Positions 12,423 through 23,239 of a stretch of 64,000 nucleotides of DNA are shown one piece after another. Every line of letters starts with the position of its first letter. Position 1 is the stretch's first letter. The translations under genes and the position numbers were made by a program. Source of the stretch: Diphasiastrum complanatum (taxonomy: Eukaryota; Streptophyta; Lycopodiopsida; Lycopodiales; Lycopodiaceae). The notes under the pieces were generated by a model that worked only from the letters and a program-made list of their open reading frames with translations, ran no database searches and was not told where the DNA came from. The stretch lies in assembly GCA_029204225.1 (NCBI GenBank), contig CM055098.1:47307939-47371938 (forward strand), given 5' to 3'.

Positions 12423-12698
12423 ACTTAGAATTTGCGTTGCACAGGAACACAGATTATGCTACACAGTAACACAGACAGAAAATCACTCTCCTCAGCAAGC
12501 TCACATAGCAACTGTATTTCTCAAAATGAAATTACACTGTACATATAGTTGTTCACTCAGGCAACCCATGCATGACTCAGGTTGCCGTTGGCGGGACGCG
12601 TGTCCCGTCGACTTGCCTCGTGGCGAGGCCAGCTGATTCTTATCCACTGATAGGACCCACAGTACAGTAACACATTGATTCTAACTTTAATTCTAACT
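12423..12698 (-). repeat. Element A 5' LTR
   Basis: 276 bp, partner of 7014-7276. It is followed on the - strand directly by TGATATTAGAGCC, which differs at two positions from the initiator-Met tRNA complement TGGTATCAGAGCC used by the other Copia elements in this window. Confidence 0.88.
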
Positions 12699-13007
12699 CA
12701 AAATAGTGAAACTAGTTAAAATATTTCACACTCCCTCTTCAACTAGTTTAAGCATAGACTTTGAAAATACTCCCAGTGAAGTCCTATGCTTCATGAACAA
12801 GTCCTTTCCCAATGCCTTAAAGTAGCATTCATAATTGATATAGAGAATAGAGTCCACTTTGGATGCTTCACTATCTCTTACGTCAATTTTACACATCAAG
12901 ATGTAAATAGAACATGAAAAACCATATAGAATGAGATGACTCCTCCATGCTATAAAATTTGAACTCTCTGAAAAATTACAGCAACCAAACAATAATGTGA
13001 GTGATAA

Positions 13008-13184
13008 TCATTTGCTTGCTTGTATCCTCCCTCTTTGTCCTATGTCTCCACCATAAAACTCCATGAATGAGCCTCCATCTCCATCTTGCCACAAGATGTC
13101 ATCATCACTTGATGACTTGGACATGAATGACTGACATAATGAACCTCCAATAGCTTCATTTCCATCAGCAAAACCATCCAAGAA
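13008..13184 (-). pseudogene. Fragment of an unrecognised reading frame next to element B
   Basis: The - strand reads an acidic, Gly/Ser-rich peptide (for example SFMSKSSSDDDILWQDGDGG) ending in a TGA at 13008-13010. It is cut by the insertion of element B. The flank on the other side of B (19146-19180) continues in the same frame, so the target was an open frame of unknown length. I recognise no domain. It may be the 3' exon of the degraded gene at 20485-23073, but the link is unproven. Confidence 0.4.
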
Positions 13185-13796
13185 TGTTGAATTCACACGT
13201 GTGGGACGCCCTACACATGTACTTTTGATCTCCTAAGCCCAATAGTACCATAAAGATCAGGCTAGCATTGATTGACAATAGGAAAGCTGATCATACAAGA
13301 AATATTATTGTGTTACAAGCAACATCTGTCAACAAAACACGAAACTACGCACAATAAATGCCTCAACTTGGCTAGAGAGAGAAAATGAAAGTACAAAACT
13401 CGAGTAGAGAGAGAGGGCACAAAGAGCTTGTCTCCAAATTTGCATTACACACAAATTTTGTCATTTCTTAATGAGAGTACATCACATATATATAGATCCA
13501 TGGACTCTCCTCCTACTTTGAGATGAATTGGAGTTATGAATCCACCTCTCAAGCTATCTAGACTTATTCAAGCCACCTCACTATGTCTAATTGTGCCACC
13601 TAGTCTTTTCATGCATTAAATGTGGCATGCAAAGTACAAATGGCAATTCCTATGGTAGCTCGAGTTTCTACTTCTACCTACCTTGAATATTTTATTCTAA
13701 GATGGGTCTTTACTAAGCCAAAACAGCTTAATTCATCTTTGGCATTTTTAGGACCCCTACTCACAACATTAGATAGATTTTTCCAATATTTTGACA
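13185..13796 (-). repeat. Element B 3' LTR
   Basis: On the + strand it runs TGTTGAATTC...TTTTGACA. The palindrome CACACGTGTG is at 13194-13203, ten bases from the U5 end. A TATATATA run lies near 13491. Confidence 0.93.
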
Positions 13797-13814
13797 CTCC
13801 TCCTAAAAATGTAT

Positions 13815-16800
13815 CTAATGTGGATCAAGCATCGATCTTGAGATAAGACCAAGATTAGATCTATGCTTTGAGAAGGCACTTTTGCAAAGTGGCTTTGTGA
13901 GAAGATCAACAATACATGAAGATGTGTCGACATGTTCCTTGTTGATTTCACCTCCAATGAGCTTTTCCCTTACAATATGGTGTGCCACTTCTATATGCTT
14001 GCTTCTTGCATGAAAAAAGAACTTGGGCCGATATGTTGTCACATTTGATCAAGGGAAGATCATCCTCTTTGATGCACTTTAGCTCCATGATTAACCTCTT
14101 GATCCAAACCACCTCTTTAGTTGTTGTAGTGAGTGCTTTGTACTCGGCCTCACAAGAAAATAGAGATATGGTATCTTGCTTCTTTGAAAGCCAAGACACA
14201 AGATTGCCTCCAAGAAAGATAGTATATGCATTAATGGACTTTCGATCCATCTTATCGATTGCAAAATCGGAATCCGAATAGCTGACAATGGTTAGATCTT
14301 CATTCTTGTACAATAAACCATAATCTTGAGTAGAAGATACATATCTTAGAACTCTCTTGGCCATCTTCCAATGTTGGATCTTAGGATCTTGCATAGATTG
14401 ACTCAATTTGTGCACACAATAGCTCAAATCGGGTCAGTGATAGTAAGCCAAATTAAATAGCCTATAAGACTCCTATAAAGTGTGATGTCCTCGAAGGATC
14501 GTTCATCAACTTTAATAGGATCTTTTACATGTTGCTCCATGGGAGTATCTATGCCTTTACAATTTTGCATATTTAATTTTCTCAACATAGAAAAGACATA
14601 TCTAGATTGACAAATAAAAGCATACTCTTCATGAAAATCAATCTCAAGGCCTAAAATGTAATGGATCTCTCCTAGATCTTGCATTTTAAATTCTCTTCCT
14701 AATGCATCTTTAGTTTCTTGAACTATTATCAAACAACTTCCACTAAGAATAATGTCATCTACATAGATTAGAAGAATGACAATATTACTACTATCAAACT
14801 TTAAGTACATAGAAGGATCATAGTCACTAAGCACAAATCCTAATGAAAGTAGAAAGTTGTTAAGTCTTGAATACCATGATCTAGGTGCTTGCTTCAAGCC
14901 ATAAAGACTTCTAAATAGCAAACACACCTTAGATTTATCCTTGATAAATCCTTGAGGTTGTTCCATGTATATCTCCTCCTCAAGATAGCCATTCAAAAAA
15001 GTGTTGGAGACATCAAGTTGATACAATTTTCACTTAAAAAATAAGGCAAGAGAGGTTATGATTCTTATTGTCACCATCTTTGCTACAGGAGCAAAGGTTT
15101 CTTCATAGTCAAGGCCATATATTTGTGCAAAGCCTTTAGCACATAATCTTGCCTTGCACTTGTTGATGGAGCCATCATGATTGTACTTGATCTTGAACAC
15201 CCACTTGCATCCAATAATATGCATGTTAGGTGGTGGATCCACTAGCTCCCGTGTGTGGTTGGTGATCAAGGCATCATATTCAATCTTCATGGCCTCATAC
15301 CACTCCTTGGTATTGAGGGCTTCTTGGACATCTTTGGGCTCCTCGTGAGAAACAAAATAAGCATAAGTGGAATCAAGATTCACTTGTTTTCCTTTTTCAT
15401 CATAAGTGAGCCTCTTAGGCTCGGATCTCTCCCTCATGGATCTTCTAGGAGTAAAAATCCGAGGACTTCCATCTTCAAATCTCGACTCCTCCATATGTTG
15501 ATTGTCTTCAATAATAAAAGGTGATAGATTTTGAGGTTGCTTGATCTCGGCCCCTCCAAAATTGGACTTTTCTTCCTCATGAAAAACTACATCTCTACTA
15601 TCAATTACTTTAGAAGTAGAGAGCATGTAGATTCGATAGGCTTTCTTGTTGGATGAATATCCAACCATTACTCCTTTGCTTGCACAAGGATCATCATTCT
15701 TTCTCGTTTCCAAGGGAATATGGACAAAGCATATGCATCCAAATACTCTAAGGTGTTCAACCTTAGGTTTCTTCAAATAAAGTGCTTCATATGGTGACTT
15801 TCCTCCAAGTGCAACGTGAGGGAGTCGATTGCAAAGATAGTTTGAACAATTGATGGCCTCACCCCAAAAGTCTTTTGGCAAGGATGCCTCAATTCTAATG
15901 GTTTTGGCACATTCACACAATGTTCTATTCTTTCTTTCAGCCACCCCATTTTATGATGGTGTATATGCACAAGAAAACTCCCTTTTAATGCCTTCAAACT
16001 CACAATAATCATGAAATTTATTGGAAGTGTACTCACCACCTCCATCACTTCTAAGAATCTTGATTTTGTATGAAAATTTCTTTTCAACTAGAGCTTTGAG
16101 CTTTAGGAAATAGTCAAACACCATAGACTTTGAAGCTAGAAGATATAACCAAGTAAATCTTGTGAAATCATCAATGAAAGTTACAAATCAAGTAGCACCA
16201 CCCTTGCTCTTTGAAGATGAGAAATGCACATCCGAGTGTATGAGCTCTAATGGATGTGTAGTCTTGATATATGACTTTGAAAAAGGCTTCTTATGAGACT
16301 TAGATATGGCACAAGCCTCACATGGCTTGAAATTCTTGGAGATAAGATTAGGCAAGCCAATAGCTTTGGCTTTCTTGATCATGGACACCATAGAACTATA
16401 GTTAGGATGCCCCAACCTTCTATGTCATAGTTCCTCCAAAGACATATGAGAAGCAAAAGCACTATTACAAGAGTTAGCATACTCTTTGGGATCAAGCTTG
16501 TAGATTCCACCATATCTAGACCCAAATGCAAGGATCTCATCATGCTTCTTGATTTTACATGTATCAACATTGAAACTCACATCTAGTCCACTATCAAACA
16601 ATTGCCCAACACTAATAAGATTTTTTGTTAACTTAGGAGCAAAAAGTACTTTAGACAGAGAAAGAACTTTTGATGATGAAAGCTTTAAGGGAATAGTCCC
16701 TATGCCTTCAATAGCACACTCATGGTCATTTGCTATGTAGATGGACTTCTTGGCTCCTTCATAAGGTGACATGGATGAAAAAGATTGCTTGGAGCTACAC

Positions 16801-17777
16801 ATATGTGAGGAAGCTTCACTGTCGATATACCACAAACCATCCTTCTTGAAAGGTGATGAAGAAAAACTTGAGACCATAAGAGATCCCTCTCCATCACTTG
16901 CATGAGCATCTTCCTTCTCTTCATTAGAAATGTTGGCTTGCTTGAATTGACTCTTCTTCTTGAAGCAATTGGTGGCATAATGCCCCTTCTTGCCACAAAA
17001 GAAGCACTTGATGTTTTTCTTCTTCTTTTTGGATGTGGAAGCTTGAGAGGACTCATTCTCTTCTCCTTTCTCCTTGGAAATAAGATTATTCTTGCTTGAA
17101 GAGGGTTGGTGTTGATTCTTATTTCTTGTCTTGTGCTTGTCTTTGGTAAAGAGAGCTTTACCATCAATGTTGAGAGACAGTCTCTCCATTTTCAAGAGTT
17201 TATACTCTTGTCTTGATTCTTCAGAAATGAGCACACTTTGGAGTGCTTCCAAACTTGGTAGCTCCTCCTTAATGGCATAACTCTAAACAAGGTTGTCATA
17301 TTCCTCCTTTAGCCCATTAAGTATGACTTGAACAAGTTCATTTTGGTTGATGGAGTCTCCTATGCATGAAAATTCTCTATGGATGTCTTTAACTCTCATT
17401 ACATAAGCTGAAGCACAATCATCACTTCTCTGTACACTTTGAAAAATTTGGTTTCTTAGTGTTAGAAGTCTAGAAGTATTCTTTGCCTCATAGATGGACT
17501 TGAGAGTATCCCAAGCATCTTTGGCATTAGTACAAGCACCAATTTCTCTTAAGATGTCATTTGAGACATTCATCTTAATATAATGTAGAGCCATCCTAGC
17601 TCTCTTTTTGTACTTTGGAATTTCTTGAGGTATTTGTGGTTCTTCTTCAATTCCAAGTACAATATCCATCACATCTTGCAGTATTAAGACAGATTCCATC
17701 CTAACCTTCCAAATTGAGTAATTGGAGGTTGACAATCTTTCACTTGCTTCTAATAGAAAGACACCCATTGAAGACAT
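13815..17777 (-). pseudogene. Element B gag-pol polyprotein, broken
   Basis: Gag begins at MSSMGVFLLEASERL (17777), chosen because elements E and G start at the same point; an in-frame ATG at 17846 would add 23 hydrophobic residues. Order on the - strand: gag to a stop at 17283; second gag part with zinc knuckle CFFCGKKGHYATNCF; protease with DSEAS where DSGAS is expected, a lost active-site glycine; a W-to-stop change (TGA) in the pre-integrase LWHRRLGH motif at about 16425; a further break at 16188 and another in the integrase core near 15950; the integrase C-part and RT start (15030-15944); RT core with YVDDIILSG (14424-15026); RNase H (13948-14427) with a frameshift before its tail (13815-14042). 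Same family group as E, G, D and F. Confidence 0.9.
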
Positions 17778-18520
17778 AAAGAATGATGGAAATAAAAAAA
17801 GTTGGATGAAAAAATTGCTTATCTTCTCACTATAGGAACCAATCAAGGGTACAAAACCAAATCCTATGTAAGACTAAGCAAAAAACTGCGAGATAGATCT
17901 CACTAGCTTGACAATCTCTCTAAAACAAGATTTGAATCATCAAAAAAGATGAAGTATGACAAAAGTTATGGTTTTCTAAATTTCACACATGTGAAATACT
18001 CCAAAAATGTCAAATTGACTCAAATACAATCTATCTGTATGAAACAATTTGCCTAGAACCTATAAATTTTGTCTAAATCACATATAGATGAGATTGGTCA
18101 ACTTCTGGATGATTTTTGTGATCATTCAAGCAATAAATGACATGTACTCACGATTTGCCACAGGTCTAGACGCCCTACCTATGACTCTTCAAAAGCTTAT
18201 AGCTTTTGATTGGCTTATCCAATTGTTATGATTCAAATTGCATCAAATTCTAGACATTTTTGGCTTTCTAGTGGGCTAATTTGCATGAAATTTGGATCCG
18301 AGGTGAGAGAGAACCACCAAACTAAAAATGCGTGGATTTCACACGTGCCAGCACCTGAAATTCCGTATAGTACCTGATCTGGACCATTCAAAGTGGTTTG
18401 GAGCTCTAAATCACCAGAAAACTGCAAACTAGCTAGAAAGTAGAATCTAGACAATTCCTAGCTTGAAATTTGATCAAATCTACAAACTTTTTGATTAGAT
18501 TTGCTTGTAAATCTTAGGTA

Positions 18521-18533
18521 GGCTCTGATACCA
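18521..18533 (-). other. Element B primer-binding site (initiator Met tRNA)
   Basis: The + strand reads GGCTCTGATACCA, the complement of TGGTATCAGAGCC, touching the LTR with no spacer. This is the standard plant Copia primer site. Confidence 0.9.
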
Positions 18534-19145
18534 TGTTGAATTCACACGTGTGGGATGCCCTACACATGTACTTTTGATCTCCTAAGCCCAATAGTACCAT
18601 AAAGATCAGGCTAGCATTGATTGACAATAGGAAAGCTAATCATACAAGAAATATTATTGTGTTACAAGCAAGATCTGTCAACAAAACATGAAACTGAGCA
18701 CAATAAATGCATCAACTCAACTAGAGAGAGAAAATGAAAGTACAAAACTCGAGTAGAGAGAGAGGGCACAAAGATCTTGTCTCCAAATTTGCATTACACA
18801 CAAATTTCATCATTTTCTCAATGAGAGTACATCACATATATATAGATCCATGGACTCTCCTCCTACTTTGAGTTGAATTGGAGTTATGAATCCACCTCTC
18901 AAGCTATCTAGACTTATTAAAGCACCTCACTATGTCTAATGGTGCCACCTAGTCTTTTCATGCATTAAATGTGGCATGCAAAGTACAAATGGAAATTCCT
19001 ATGGTAGCTCGAGTTTCTACTTCTACCTACCTTGAATATTTTATTCTAAGATGGGTCTTTACTAAGCCAAAAGAGCTTAACTCATCTTTGGCATTTTTAG
19101 GACCCCTACCCACAACAATAGATAGATTTTTCCAATATTTTGACA
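18534..19145 (-). repeat. Element B 5' LTR
   Basis: 612 bp, the same length as its partner, with CACACGTGTG at 18543-18552. Confidence 0.93.
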
Positions 19146-19174
19146 AGAATGCTAGTACAAATCCAACATCAAAA

Positions 19175-20484
19175 TGATCAGTTTTGAGCTAGATAGGTTC
19201 TATTTTGATGACATGCAATAGTTTAGATAACATGCAAAGTCATACTGTATGCATGCAAGCCACATGCAATCAGTGCATGCAACATGCAAAGTAGTTTCAG
19301 TGATCTACACATGTCTAGGCAGTTTTATGAGTTGACATGCAGTACATGCAACATACATGCATGCAGTTACACATGTGGATCTCTGGTAGGTGAATAAGTT
19401 CAGTTAAGTGGACTTTCCATGCAACTCCACTGTAGGAATTCGAGTCTCTCTCATGTAGGAAAAGTCGGGCATGTTTTGCCATATTGTGAATATTGAGATT
19501 TTGGCGTTTTGGACTCTTTCTCTCTCTACCCGAGAGCAACCTCTTTTTCCCATACTCAATACTTAGAATATTTTCTGACATTCATTTCTCATAGTGAAGA
19601 GTTAGATTTTTTCATCAAATGTATGCCATTGTGCTCTTGCCTTAGATGTTTCAAGCATACTGTTCTTTGATCAATCTTGTGCAATAACAACACCTCAATA
19701 AGATCCTGTAAGGTGTGTGATGAAGTTCACATGTGCTAAAAACTTCACATGATATCAAAGCTCAATGCTTTGAAGAAGTGAGGGTGTATACATCAGATCA
19801 TCAGTGTTTTTTTTTGCAGGAATTCAGATTTGGGAGAGAGATTCAAATTGGAATTGAGCACATATCCTTCTAGTGTAGCTCGGTTTTGAGTTAGATAGGT
19901 TCTATTTTGATGACATGCAGTAGTTTAGATAACATGCAAAGTCATACTGTATGCATGCAAGCCACATGCAATCAGTGCATGCAACATGCAAAGTAGTTTA
20001 AGTGATCTACCCATGTCTAGGCAGTTTTATGAATTGACATGCAGTATATGCAACATACATGCAAGCAGTTACACATGTGGATCTCTAGTAGATAAATTAG
20101 TTCAGTTAAGTGGACTTTCCATGCAACTCCACTGTAGGAATTCGAGTCTCTCTCATGTAGGGAAAGCTGGACATGTTTTGCTATATTGTGAATATTGAGA
20201 TTTTGGTGTTTTGGACTCATTCTCTCTCTACCCATGTTATTCATGTTTGATTTTCTCTCTCTACTCAAGAGCAACCTCTTTTTCCCATACTGAATACTTA
20301 GAATTATTTCTGACATTCATTTCTCATAGTGAAGAGTTAAATTTTTTCATCAAATGTATGCCATTGTGCTCTTGCCTTAGATTTTTCAAGCATATTGTAC
20401 TTTGATCAATCTTGTGCAATCACAACACCTCAGTAAGATCTTGTAAGTTGTGCGGTGAAGTTCACACGTGCTAAAAACCTCACA
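19175..20484 (+). mobile_element. TRIM-like LTR pair with minimal interior
   Basis: Two closely similar copies, about 19175-19749 and 19874-20484, separated by only about 125 bp. The first copy ends ...CTTCACA and is followed at once by TGATATCAAAGC, a one-mismatch match to the TGGTATCAAAGC form of the Met-tRNA primer site. The second copy has an extra block of about 30 bp near 20230. The interior codes for nothing. This fits a terminal-repeat retrotransposon in miniature. I find no clear target duplication, and no good purine tract precedes the second copy, so a simple tandem duplication remains possible. Confidence 0.55.
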
Positions 20485-23073
20485 CCCATGCACTTTTAAT
20501 TGCATCCACAAATGCATTGGTTGTTTTTTGTATCATTTGTATATCAGTATTTGAAAATTTATCTTTTCTCAAGTATTTCACCATGTTGTCTAACTTTTTC
20601 CAAACTTCTACCTTGTGTATACGAGTAGAACCTTTTTCTTCGAAATCTTGAGTTGCTGCAATAATTTCTCTCCAATCCATGTATTGAACCTTGGATTGTT
20701 TGCCAGAATAATTTGATAAAAATCTTTGAGCTTTAGATCCTCCAATGCTCGGCTTGCATGGAATATTTCATGTTTTACCTGATAGCTTGTCATCTTTTTT
20801 TATTTTAATGTGGCCTTTATGTAAGCCTGCTTTGGGCAACACATCCTCTAATCTGGAAATAGCTTCCTTCGTAGAGGCCTCTGGTTCGGAATTCCATGCA
20901 AACAAGATGTGAAGATAAATTATTCTTTCTATAATATGCACCTCCGCATGCAATGTACAAATATGAACATTTCGTAGAGGAATTGGTAATACATGTTTCC
21001 AATTAGGATCTTCTCGATCTCTTGATATTCATGTACTCCTTGTCATGTCTTTTGTTGTTTTCATGCAGTACAAACAAGGGTGTTTAGAGTTAGCACCATG
21101 AGATACATTGAACATACATTCTAACTTGTCTTCAGATCTCCTACTAAATGCCATTCAATGTTGAAAGTGCCAATTCCAAGAATATTGAGTGGAACTCCCT
21201 CCATGTGATTTTTTATGGTGGCAGGATATGATGTTCTATTAAATATCCTTGAGAGAATGTCATGGTCTTCTTTCAGCACCTATAAGAGAATACAAAAACG
21301 TGATTAGCCTCACAGTATTAGCACATAGAAGATTTTTCATATGAAATCCATATTCAAATGATTGTCTCTATTTATTATGCAAAGGAACTGCTATACCTGA
21401 AATGCTGCCAACTACCAGATATCATTTTTTGATTGAGCACTGAAATTGAGACCTTCTCAGTCTTTTGAATTTGAAAGTGCTCAATTCATGATCGTGAAAC
21501 TGACTGATTCCATCTTTTGTTCTTTTATAATTTCAAACTCATTAACTTGAGAGCAACTATCAACTTGTTATTGACATTCTCATTTGTAATACCGTAAAAA
21601 ATTATGATGAATGTTAATAACTGATTAATGTCAATAAATAAATTGTTGGAATTGCTATAAGCTAGACTTTCTCCTTTCAAGCAATACACTTCATTGATAT
21701 GAGATGGATTACCAACTATTGTCTGCATACCTTGGTTTAACATGTCTTTTTTTTTTTTTAAGATGAAATGGTCGTGGGATTGGAAACTTTTTAATATTTA
21801 CCTGTGCAAATGCCTCCTTTATCATTTTAAACATTGTTGCATATGCTTCCCTACTGATGCTAGAAAAGTCACATGCCCCTTGAAGCAATGTAGTGTGTAA
21901 TATTTTTCCAACTTCATCCATAATGCTATCAGTAACTGAAGCGTTAATCTTTTCCATTTTGTTATTATTTAACATTGATTTCATAGATTTAGAAGTCAAG
22001 ATAGAGCCTAGTGAGTTTCCAGTTGAAATCTCATCGGCCAAATGGTCTTCAACAACCAATGCTGATCTGCATTGCAAACATAATGTTCATGAAAATGTCA
22101 GTAGAAATTAGGACACTCATAGTATTCACAACAGTATATAATAAGCAAATCAACATAAAGTTGAAATGAACAAATAACAAAATTAGTGATTATGAATGAA
22201 TCAAAAAGTTCAAGCAATATTCAAAACCAAATAAGCTATAACTTACTTGAATGTACGGATTCGTCTTTTTCTATGACCTCCTCTGGATGATAGATCACAT
22301 ATATCCTTGTTTACCAGTCTTTTCTTCTTGTTGCTTTGGACCTTTCTGTTGAGCACATCCATATCTTTAACAAGAGACAAATATGAGATACACATGGATT
22401 GAAATGCAATTTTTATCTCATCATTACTAGTTGTAGAATGATGCAAAGAAGATTTCAACCTTTGGATCTCCTCCTTGAGCATCTCATTTTCATCCAAGCA
22501 AGTCTTCATCTTTGTAGATTTTTCTTCGCACTCCTTTGATATTTTCCTTGATTCCTCTTCTAAAAAATGTATTCTTTGCATTGAACGTGCATTCCCATAG
22601 AGCATCAAATTCTCACAGTAACCCAAAAGGCCATTTTTACCATGACACATATAGATTATTAACTGACTCACCGAATGAAAATCTGGATGTTGCAATGAAC
22701 ATGGATCAATAGGATACAATGTTCATGATGACCATAAATCTACATGCTTTAGCTTTTCCTCTCTGTATCAGGCCATATCAGAAGTTGACAATTTGGGTTG
22801 CTTTGAATTTCTTGTCTTGAGCGAGCATACTCTGGTCATAGATCCACATGAAGATGATAAAGCTTTTTCATCAGTACAGTAGTATAGTAACAAACAACAC
22901 AATGACAATAACAAAGCTGGAGATGGCACTAACGACTCTGCTATAGATAGAGATGGCGCTAAACACTTTTTTTTGGTTCTGGAGATAGAAATGGTGTAGG
23001 TTTTTTTTAGAAATATCACTCCTAATTCAAATTTTTGAGTGTTCCCAGCTATTGGGAGGGAATATTTCAGCAT
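20485..23073 (-). pseudogene. Degraded multi-exon gene, function unrecognised
   Basis: The - strand holds reading-frame blocks bounded by good splice sites. One block (22719-22245) encodes a Lys/Glu-rich coiled coil ending in a basic stretch (RKRRIRTFK), then donor GTAAGT. The next block opens after acceptor TTTGCAATGCAG (about 22067) and ends at GCACAG before GTAAAT (about 21800). A third opens after TTGTATTCTCTTATAG (about 21280), reads GIGTFNIEWHLVGDLKT, hits a 2-base insertion, then continues with GANSKHPCLYCM and on to a block ending near 20485 (EVWKKLDNMVKYLRKDKF, TTNAFVDAIKSAW). Further lesions are stops at about 21030 and 20770. The EWHL...DLKT...CxxC pattern vaguely recalls transposase-like proteins, but I cannot assign a family. 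The block at 20485 is cut by the TRIM-like repeat. Confidence 0.5.
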
Positions 23074-23239
23074 TTTAAAAAAATTATATTTTAACTATGG
23101 TTAAGTACCAGTGAAGTTTGATGTGACTAAACTAAGGTGCATTCATTTACATGGAAAGTAGTGCGGATAGTTGTGTAAAGAAGTTAGAAAATGATATTAG
23201 AAAATTATATTTTTGTCTCTCCTACATGGCATTTCTTAT

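Larger units (their letters stand above)
7009..12703 (-). mobile_element. Copia element A, full-length but decayed, with 5-bp TSD
   Basis: A complete Ty1/Copia insertion. LTRs lie at 7014-7276 and 12423-12698, flanked by CAAAA at 7009-7013 and 12699-12703. In - strand order the parts are the 5' LTR, a primer-binding site variant TGATATTAGAGCC abutting the LTR, an unusually long leader of about 1.3 kb, gag, protease, integrase, reverse transcriptase, RNase H, a purine tract (TAAGGGAGAG) and the 3' LTR. It inserted about 27 bp inside the LTR of the older copy E2. Several stops, frameshifts and a deletion make it non-autonomous today. Confidence 0.9.
6408..12836 (-). mobile_element. Copia E2: 3'-end fragment (LTR plus last codons), split by element A
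   Basis: At 12726-12836 the - strand encodes the last residues of a Copia RNase H tail, ALGKDLFMKHRTSLG followed by SKSMLKLVEEGV, almost identical to the end of intact element E. As in E, the stop codon lies inside the LTR, which begins TGTGAAATATTT. The LTR runs from 12730 down to 12704, is interrupted by element A, and resumes at 7008 down to 6408, where it ends ...TTCTTCACA. The two parts total about 628 bp, close to the 653-bp LTR of E. A TATAAAA box (- strand, near 6815) precedes the GA/CT microsatellite at 6721-6774, the same layout as in E. The 5' part of the element is missing beyond about 12836. An old dead copy. Confidence 0.75.
13185..19145 (-). mobile_element. Copia element B, full-length, decayed
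   Basis: A 5.96-kb Ty1/Copia element with 612-bp LTRs at 13185-13796 and 18534-19145. Canonical parts on the - strand: primer-binding site TGGTATCAGAGCC (18521-18533) abutting the 5' LTR, gag-pol, and purine tract AGGAGGAG just before the 3' LTR. The flanks share AGAA (13181-13184 and 19146-19149), a 4-bp target duplication that could be 5 bp if an LTR end is off by one. I count a little over 20 differences between the LTRs by eye (roughly 3-4 %), so the insertion is not recent. Confidence 0.92.
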
